Shown: positions 6,952 to 12,805 of the stretch, piece by piece
Layout of the letters: the number at the start of each line of letters is the position of its first letter
Position numbering within the stretch: position 1 is the stretch's first letter
NCBI GenBank assembly: GCA_009602725.1
Contig: WELB01000061.1
Location: 244,552-257,356, forward strand
Direction of reading: 5' to 3'
Source of the DNA: Spirogloea muscicola
Lineage: Eukaryota > Streptophyta > Zygnematophyceae > Spirogloeales > Spirogloeaceae
Length of the DNA stretch: 12,805 nt
Notes under the pieces: generated by a model
Databases searched by the model: none
The model's input: the letters and a program-made list of their open reading frames with translations, nothing else
Told to the model about the DNA's origin: nothing
Translations under genes and position numbers: made by a program

Positions 6952-7026
6952 GTCACCCACTCAAAGCCCACTCAGGGCACTCAAGGGGCTCCATATCCAA
7001 GCGTCTTTCATCACTGAGTGGGTGAC
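6952..7026. repeat. Terminal mini-inverted repeat, right
   Basis: It is bounded by GTCACCCACTCA and TGAGTGGGTGAC, and mirrors 5772-5845. Confidence 0.75.
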
Positions 7027-7363
7027 CTGTGCTCGTGGGGTCACTTCGATCCACCAACATCCCCGCCGCTATCGACCCCCCTGGCACCTAGGCCTCTTAG
7101 ACCTTCTCTGGAGCGTGCCCCATATACACCCTCTAAAATCTACAAGTAATAAAGAAGGCTCAATTATGTACTTTATATGTCTCATTTGCTACATCCTGAT
7201 CGTACCCCACCGTACCCCAAAGTAATCTTCCAGCTGCAGCCCAAATGTGTATCTATGTTTTCAACGCTGAGTGAGTCTGAGTGAGCTCTGAGTGAGCTCT
7301 GAGTGAGTTGGTTCTAAAGCCAATTTTACATGATATTTACAAATATTTGTTGTAATTGGAAGC
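7027..7363. other. Unassigned AT-richer gap
   Basis: I recognise no coding sequence. The stretch lies between the foldback element and the plus-strand retrotransposon copy and includes a minisatellite at 7267-7309. If the foldback inserted into copy 4, the continuation of copy 4 would be expected here on the minus strand, but I could not read it. Confidence 0.5.
7267..7309 (+). repeat. Short minisatellite, four units
   Basis: There are four units of CTGAGTGAGCT (10-11 bases), with the outer units slightly altered. Confidence 0.85.
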
Positions 7364-8520
7364 GTGACTGGGCAGCTGGGCGCAGGTCGCCGCTTTGGTG
7401 TCTAAGCGCTTCCTCGAGAGCCACTATTTTCCTCGCAAACAGACGGCGTGCGCTGGAGCAGGTGGTGGTGGAAGTGGGAGGGTACTGGTGCCTGTCATCC
7501 CAGGTGTCGCTCAGCTCCGTCCACCAGGAGATGCTGGCGGAGCACCCGGACCTGGCCGGAAAGGCGGTCACTTCTGAGCATCTCGCGCTCATCGTCGACC
7601 TGCACGTTCAAGCGCGCTACATGGTCGAGCTGGATAAGGCGGCCTTCGCGACCGCCCTGCAGCTGCTTCCGTACCCTGCTTCCTTGTCCGTTCTTTCTTG
7701 GCTGGCCATTGAAATTGCCTGCCCCCTTCAGCGCTTGCCCAAGCACCGGAGCGAAGGAGCACAGGCTAGACGAATTGCTGCAGTCAAAGATGAGCGTCGC
7801 AGGTCACTGAGGATGCCAGACATCAGGAATAACCCAAGGAGTCCGGCACGACTCGCCTGTTTTGCGACACCTGGGGCTACTGACTGCCCCATGTATCATG
7901 CGATCTACAACGCCTTTGGGGTCAGCCCCGAGGCCTATTGATGCTCCACATGTGCCTTGGCCTGCGCCCCACCTGCCTGATCGGAGTATGTCAGTGTGAG
8001 TGCGGCCTTCACGCGGAGGGAGAAGACCTCCCTACAAGAAGAAATTGCTCGCCCATGGAGAAGAGGGGCTGGGAAAGGCAACTACGCATATGCTGCTTAT
8101 GTCCCACTGGCCTGAAGTGGTGGGCGTACTCAATCTACTAAGGGATGCCCTAGCGGGCTTGACGCGTGACTCCATACTCCACAGCGCCAAATGTGGAGGT
8201 ATACAACATCATGTCAGTGCCGCTCGAGGCAAGGAGAGAGCGTGCCGCCCATCCGCAGGAGGACGAGTTCTTCCACCTTGCCATCGATGTCTACAGGGCG
8301 TTCAGCATTCTGTGGCTTGAGCTCCTGCACCGCCTAGCGCGCAGCGCGATGTCCCACGATCACAATGGGGAGCAGGCTGATCTAAACGCGGTATAGGGTT
8401 GCTTAACGTCCTTCATGCCCATCCAGCGCAGGACTGATGGACTACGTACCCGGAGGGTCGACGTGGTGGCCACCACGCCAGGCGGTGGCTTGCAGGTCCG
8501 GCGTATTATTGTGAGAACAG
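7364..8520 (+). mobile_element. Degraded, rearranged retrotransposon, copy 3
   Basis: The plus strand begins abruptly at LGSWAQVAALVSKRFL (near 7364), matching MGSWAQVAAPMCQRFL of copy A. After frameshifts it reads RRALEQVVVEV, EMLAEHPDLAGKAVTSEHLA and QARYMVELDKAAF. A poorly conserved stretch follows. Then come LRPTCLIGVCQCECG (C-x-C at 7995-8003; the H and C of the finger are not clear), LNLLRDALAGL, and the C-terminal tail RAAHPQEDEFFHLAIDVYRA with a stop at 8394. An RLE-core-like piece (MPIQRRTDGLRTRRVDVVAT, TPGGG) lies after the tail, at about 8415-8500. In copy A it lies before the tail. RT is missing. Confidence 0.8.
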
Positions 8521-8548
8521 AGAATGCGGCTGCTGATATTAAAAGAGC

Positions 8549-8565
8549 GGCTGTGAAAGCCAGCC
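8549..8565 (-). repeat. H2 hairpin, copy 3
   Basis: The minus strand reads GGCTGGCTTTCACAGCC, a 5-bp stem. Confidence 0.6.
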
Positions 8566-8672
8566 AGATGAGAAAGAACCTTGTCCACTATTATGGGCTA
8601 GCTTTACAAAGTCCTCGGCCCCTTCGTGATTTGCAACTTTCTATTTCTCCTCTGCTTCTTCGTCCCTCTTCT

Positions 8673-8691
8673 GGGCTGGCCTCTCACAGGC
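8673..8691 (+). repeat. H2 motif, copy 4
   Basis: It reads GGGCTGGCCTCTCACAGGC, followed by ATCGCCTTACTTGGGAAGAG, which resembles the tail after other H2 copies. The stem is imperfect. Confidence 0.5.
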
Positions 8692-8789
8692 ATCGCCTTA
8701 CTTGGGAAGAGCTACCTCTTGCCGGCTGCTAGTCAATCCGCTCTTCGGCTGTTGACTAAGATATATTGAGCACCCATCTATGGTAGCCC

Positions 8790-8821
8790 CTTGCGTAGCT
8801 GTCTTCTTGCGTAGCTGTCTT
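8790..8821 (+). repeat. Two 16-bp tandem units
   Basis: CTTGCGTAGCTGTCTT is repeated twice without change. A diverged third unit is at 8832-8852. Confidence 0.8.
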
Positions 8822-9008
8822 CTACCAACATAGTAGCCCCTTTGCATAGCTGGAGCCGTACTTTGGAGAAGCTGTTCCTTTCTTTCTTTTGAAACTGGAG
8901 AGAAACGGCTACTTCGAGGATGCTAGAGCTTCTGGAAATGGCTATCTCCTTGTTGCGTATTCCGGCCCTTTCTTCCGGCCCTTTTTCTATATTTTCTTCA
9001 TTCTTTTT

Positions 9009-9027
9009 GGGCTGGCCTCTTTCAGCC
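9009..9027 (+). repeat. H2 hairpin, copy 5
   Basis: It reads GGGCTGGCCTCTTTCAGCC, with GGCTG/CAGCC paired. Confidence 0.6.
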
Positions 9028-9155
9028 ATAACCTTACTTCCATGTGGCTATTTATTTGTTTCGGGCTAGCCTTTTCCGCCACTGCCCCCCTTATGAAGCT
9101 TCTTACTTGTACAACCTCTAATTGGGAGAGAAGCAGCTCTTCCAGAATGGGGCGA

Positions 9156-9174
9156 GGGCTGTGAAAAGCCAGCC
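9156..9174 (-). repeat. H2 hairpin, copy 6
   Basis: The minus strand reads GGCTGGCTTTTCACAGCCC, then TCGCCCCATTCTGGAAGAGC. The tail is close to that of the SINE-like insertion. Confidence 0.68.
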
Positions 9175-9438
9175 GTAATAGATAGGACAACATCGGAAGG
9201 GGCTGAAAGTGCCGAACTTCTCTGATCACTGAAGCGGACAGCTCTCTCTATTGCGGACAGCTTAGGATCTGGCTCTGCTCTAGCTGCCACCTCTGGCTAT
9301 CAACAAGGAAACTGCTTTCCAGCGCTGGTTTTTCTGACTTGCGGCTGCTACAAGAAGTGCCAAGTGACCGTCCTTTGTAGTAATTCGTAAGCTGTGTTTC
9401 AATGCTTGCGAGCCCCTTCGGACCTTAAGCATTCTATC

Positions 9439-9456
9439 GGGGCTGGCTTTTTGCCC
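9439..9456 (+). repeat. H2 hairpin, copy 7
   Basis: It reads GGGCTGGCTTTTTGCCCC. With the preceding G, the pairing shifts to GGGGC/GCCCC, so a stem survives despite sequence change. Confidence 0.5.
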
Positions 9457-9719
9457 CTTTCTATGAGCTTGCCCTCCTGACCTTGTCCAATATTCATCTG
9501 GGTGGCCTTTTCATGGGCACGGCTACTTGTCATAGAGCTTCTTTTTGCTTCTATCTCCGCAATGCTTAAGACCAGGTAATAAGCTTTAGGTTTGCGAGCA
9601 CAGCAGCTCCACACATCTCAACTTGCAGCTGAACGCTGGAGCAACAACTAACTTGCTCCCCCCTACGCCCATCCCCTATTGCCGTCCTGTATTCCGGCAG
9701 CAGTTAGTGACCTCTATGT

Positions 9720-9740
9720 GCTGACTCGTGGTTACTGAGC
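9720..9740 (+). repeat. H1 motif, copy 4
   Basis: It reads GCTGACTCGTGG followed by TTACTGAGC. There is one mismatch in the stem compared with the copy at 3049-3069. Confidence 0.65.
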
Positions 9741-9855
9741 AGGTGAGCTTAGCAGCCTGTGATGTTCATTTGTTAATGTACTTGCCTTGTACTTGGCTAC
9801 ACAGGCCCTCCATCACGTAATATACAGTCCATCCTATTCCCTCTGTATGAGCACA

Positions 9856-9873
9856 GGGCTGGCTCTTACAGCC
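9856..9873 (+). repeat. H2 hairpin, copy 8
   Basis: It reads GGGCTGGCTCTTACAGCC, with GGCTG/CAGCC paired, 136 bases after the H1 at 9720. Confidence 0.6.
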
Positions 9874-9900
9874 GCCCCTTGACACAGCAGCCGCATCCTT

Positions 9901-10266
9901 AAACACCACGCTTCAGCCCTGCATCAACATGGCCGGCATAGCAGCCTTGCCAGAGCCTAGTCTTTAGCAGCTGCATCACTCGTGCCATGAGGCACTTAAG
10001 GCACTCAAGCCACAAGGGGAGGTCCCTTGTCAACGCATAGGCGACTCTGTGCCATGCTTGTCATGGTCAAAGTAGCCCAGCTTTGGTGGCCCAGCGAGCT
10101 GTGGTGTTGAGAGGCACACATCACTCCAGGCCAGCCTGTTAAGAAAGTACCTGTGCCGCACCTGCTCCATAGCTTCTTGACTGCAGTGAGATGCCATTGC
10201 TCAAGGTTCATCCTTGGCAGGGTCTATGAAGGTTGGCCGCCTGCACCCGCATGACGGCCGAGGCAT
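9901..10266. other. Downstream flank / probable 3' UTR of TFIIB
   Basis: No gene is seen. It follows the TFIIB stop codon on the minus strand. The nearest TGTAA-type polyadenylation signal that I found on the minus strand is at 9866-9870, inside an H2 motif, so this assignment is weak. Confidence 0.4.
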
Positions 10267-12636
10267 TCACTTGTCCTTCTCCTTCTCACGTGGTGGAGGC
10301 AGAAGCGAGCTGAGTTGGTCGGGCTTGGCGAACCAATCGGGCACCAGGACCGCGGCATATGGGTGCAGGTCCTTGTACGCGCTGCGGATGGTAACCTCTG
10401 CCACGCCCGTCACCTGTGAAATCTCTGAGAGAGCAGGTACAGGAGAGGCCCGAAACGTGGTTATGTGCTGCCCATATACAATGCTTCCCACCAGGCGGCA
10501 AAAAGGTGAACTATCTGCAGGATGCATGCTCACATTGCTCACTTGCGCTCGTAGTCCAGCAGCAACAAAAACGACATTGGCCAGGTGAGCAGCAGAGCGA
10601 AGGCAGGTGGAGCTAGATAGAGTGAGCAAAGATTGAGAAAGAAGAGCAAGACCAGGGCGGCGAGTAGGAAGGGAGGGAGGCTATATTCTGAGCCAGCTGT
10701 AGCTTCATCAGCATTCCTGCTCACCCTTGAGATTTGTGCGCTTGTCAGACAGCTGCTTGATAATGTAGATAGCTGCCGCTGCAATCGAGATTGGGCTCTT
10801 TCTGCGAGTTGACAAGCCGACAGCAATCCTTCAGCACTCCTTCAAGATGGGACTGGCAAGGACAAGATATGCCGGGAGGCTACAGATCTTAATGCCTGAG
10901 CAGACGGCAAAGTGTAATACACAGAGCAGCACACGTGCTTTGTGCAGTGCACAAGGGCCAAGAGCCCACAGGCACACCTTAGGTCGAGCTTTGCTCCTGC
11001 GCGGGTGACGACCTCAGAGGTTGCACGAATTGCACTGTTATCCATGCTCAGGTGCGAGCAGAACCGCCTCTGCAAAGTGTTCGCAACAAAGAAGACTCTC
11101 AAGTGAGGGAAATGGTCAATGCATCGCCCAGTAGTGCAGCAGCTCTATGAAACAACCCTGCGATTACAATCTCGACTCTTTGTTCTACTGGAGGTGAGCT
11201 TGAGGGCCTCTGACTCAGAACTTCGCCTTGAACTGGCCTTGAGACAACAAGTGTACTTAGCCAGACCTTTCAGCCGGAACCTTATGAGCATGCCCTGCAG
11301 AAGCAGCAATGCATGACAGGGGCCAAAGTATGAGACTTCGAGGCAATGCATTGCAGGTTCTGGCATGCAGGTGGAGCGCACCAGGTAGTCGCCTGCGTTG
11401 ATTGTGCCCATGCGCATCTGAAGTCCCATCTCCTCCTCAAGCTGCTTGACGATGTACGTCGTAGCACGCCCAATGTCCTTCTTCGTCGCCGCATTCGCCA
11501 CTGAGCAGATTTCTGGCACCATTCGAACCGAATCGCAGTCTACTGTGAGGGTGGAGCCTCAGTCCTGCTCATGCCCCACCAGCACTAGCAGTGCACACAT
11601 TTCCTGCCGCTAGAGCTTGCGCCCCATAGCGGGCTGCGATTGATGCGACAACAGCGTGGGGTGGTGCGCCACGGCTTCACACCCTTAAATGTACGCGGTT
11701 TGTCCTCCTGCCGGCACGCAATGTAGAGGCACGCAGCGAGGATGGAGTCCTGGCTGCGCCCGCGGATGGCGCGCAGATCACCGACCTTCTTGAACAGCTC
11801 ATTCGCGCGGTCCTGCTCAAGAAGCGTCACCGCCGCCTCTGCTCTGTCATTTCTGGAGGGACTCCAGGGCCGCCGCGCTGGCGCCGCTCAAGCAACAAGT
11901 GTCAAGCAACAAGTGTCTGCGGCAGCGCTGAGGGCAAGTCAACTAGCGTGGTGTCTAGCACACACCTTGATGGTGGAGACGAGCCCCAGCCTGCGCACGG
12001 AGTTCGCCGCAGGCCCGGATCAAGGCAAGACAAGTATATGAGCAACCAAGCATAAGTATTGTATTAAGGTCTCACAAAATGGAAAATTACAATAGTCTAG
12101 ATGATTAGTCAAGACCACCTAGTTTATTCTGAGGCGGCGCAGACACAGCCCAAAGGCCGGCAACCGCACAGCTCGGCCCATGTCAGCATGGGGGCGCCGC
12201 CTCGACGTGAGCCAGCCTCGGCGACTGCAGGCCAACCAGCAGCCGATGAGCAGCGGCGGCAGCAGGCCCACCTGTCGGCCATGGCGGCGATGGACTTGAA
12301 GGCGGTGATGAGGGCGCGGTCGGGGTCGGGCCCGCGCGCCGCCCAGCTGCGGAGGCCGCCGCCATCGGCGCTGCCATGGGGGCCCCCGGCGGCGCCGGCG
12401 GGCCGGGAGATGACGGTGGAGAGGCCGCCGTCCGTGAGGAGCGGGTTGGCGGGCCCGCCGACGCGGTTGGGGTCGGCGCCCGACGCGTCGTCTGCGAAGG
12501 TGCGCCACTCGGACGTCTCGTCGATGCTGTGCGCCTCGAGCACAAGGCCGCACTCAGCGCACACCAGGTCGCCCGCTGCGTGGTCGTGCACGATCGCCGT
12601 CGCGCGCTGGCACTCGGGGCAGAACTGCGCACTCAT
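10267..12636 (-). CDS. TFIIB: Transcription initiation factor IIB, six exons
   Basis: This general factor binds TBP and RNA polymerase II at promoters in the nucleus. The exons (minus order) are 12636-12272, 11843-11683, 11512-11382, 11069-10978, 10801-10725 and 10424-10267. They sum to 984 bases, or 327 residues plus stop, close to the usual size of about 310-350. All introns are GT-AG and the codon phases join exactly. The zinc ribbon has C6, C9, C26 and C29. The B-reader/linker contains EWRTFADD and [14 protein letters not shown]. The first cyclin repeat runs from about 108 to 205 ([27 protein letters not shown]). The second runs from about 212 to 305 ([48 protein letters not shown]). The ATG has G at -3. 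An alternative acceptor in intron 1 would add three residues after R122. No frameshift is needed, so the gene looks intact. Confidence 0.95.
11844..12271 (-). other. TFIIB intron 1 (428 bp)
   Basis: The donor is GTGGGC after codon AG and the acceptor is TGACAG before A-GCA-GAG. It includes an AT-rich stretch at about 12030-12130 and a perfect 14-bp tandem pair, CAAGCAACAAGTGT, at 11889-11916. A CCAG 9 bases further upstream is an in-frame alternative acceptor. Confidence 0.8.
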
Positions 12637-12643
12637 GCCCGCC

Positions 12644-12805
<162 letters not shown>

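Larger units (their letters stand above)
5772..7026. mobile_element. Foldback-type element with arms of about 510-525 bp
   Basis: The termini are GTCACCCACTCAG at 5772 and its reverse complement ending at 7026. The left arm (5772-6283) and right arm (6502-7026) match almost throughout, including the GGTGACCTCTGGTCACC blocks, AAAAAGTTAGAATCAGACC, the paired GGAGTACG repeats and GGCAAGAGGTGATTGCC. The 218-bp loop holds a DNA-ligase-like fragment. The element is AT-richer than its surroundings. I see no clear target-site duplication. It interrupts or abuts the retrotransposon fragment at 5010-5771. It encodes no transposase that I recognise, so it would be non-autonomous. Confidence 0.87.
8521..9900. 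other. Cluster of retrotransposon 3'-end remnants
   Basis: There is no convincing gene. The stretch contains six clear and two degenerate H2 hairpins on both strands, often followed by a tail like GCCCC-TT-GGAAGAGC--CTTCT. It also holds one H1 motif at 9720 and several GCCCCTT-GTAGCTG blocks like those in the SINE-like insertion at 4004-4236. A pair of 16-bp tandem units (CTTGCGTAGCTGTCTT) lies at 8790-8821. The degenerate H2 copies start near 8595 and 9063. Confidence 0.65.
9690..9900 (+). mobile_element. Solo retrotransposon 3' end (H1 to H2)
   Basis: TTCCGGCAGC upstream of H1 (9720-9740), then H2 at 9856-9873, match the order and spacing in the SINE-like insertion at 4004-4236 and in the plus copy at 3505-3762. 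No coding part is attached. The end is unclear and no (CTT)n is visible. Confidence 0.6.

Noticed and set aside
8889-9164. 91-codon plus frame with hydrophobic stretches
   Set aside because: The hydrophobic residues come from T-rich DNA between H2 motifs. The frame contains two H2-type sequences and is not conserved.
11119-11316. Plus-strand frames opposite TFIIB
   Set aside because: They are antisense to TFIIB introns and exons, with no motif.

Overview
The window looks like nuclear DNA of a green-lineage eukaryote, most likely a chlorophyte alga. The main evidence is an intron-split TFIIB gene whose cyclin-fold segments read like plant and algal TFIIB ([20 protein letters not shown]-type, [13 protein letters not shown]), with five short GT-AG introns. 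Coding DNA is visibly GC-rich. The species cannot be named from the sequence alone.

Region 1 (1-5771) is a pile-up of broken copies of one non-LTR retrotransposon family, mostly on the minus strand. The best copy (1-2697) keeps a recognisable reverse transcriptase with YADD, a linker, a C-x1-C-x12-H-x3-C zinc motif and a restriction-like endonuclease (RLE) core. It is broken by frameshifts and runs off the left edge. Upstream of it lie a displaced linker fragment (2697-2975) and a 5'-truncated 3' end (2990-3477, minus) that sits head to head with a plus-strand 3' end (3505-3762). Next come a palindrome (3704-3863) and a second head-to-head pair forming a 1.2-kb inverted repeat (3861-5038). 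One arm of that repeat carries a 233-bp insertion with an 8-bp target-site duplication. A fourth copy (5010-5771, minus) follows.

Region 2 (5772-7026) is a foldback element with arms of about 510-525 bp built from nested smaller inverted repeats. Its loop encodes about 70 residues that look like the motif IV-V part of an ATP-dependent DNA ligase. This is the most unexpected content of the window.

Region 3 (7027-9900) holds an AT-richer gap, a small minisatellite, a degraded and rearranged plus-strand retrotransposon copy (7364-8520), and a graveyard of retrotransposon 3' ends. Two short motifs recur here and in region 1: H1 (CTCACTCG...TGAG) and H2 (a hairpin, consensus GGGCTGGCTTTTCACAGCCC). 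In at least three places they occur in the order H1-H2 about 105-140 bp apart, and in the cleanest case they are followed by (CTT)n. I infer that they mark the 3' end of the family, and that short non-autonomous units share it.

Region 4 (10267-12636, minus) is a complete six-exon TFIIB gene (327 codons as reconstructed). It is preceded by a (GGC)n tract and a 124-base homopolymer at the window edge.
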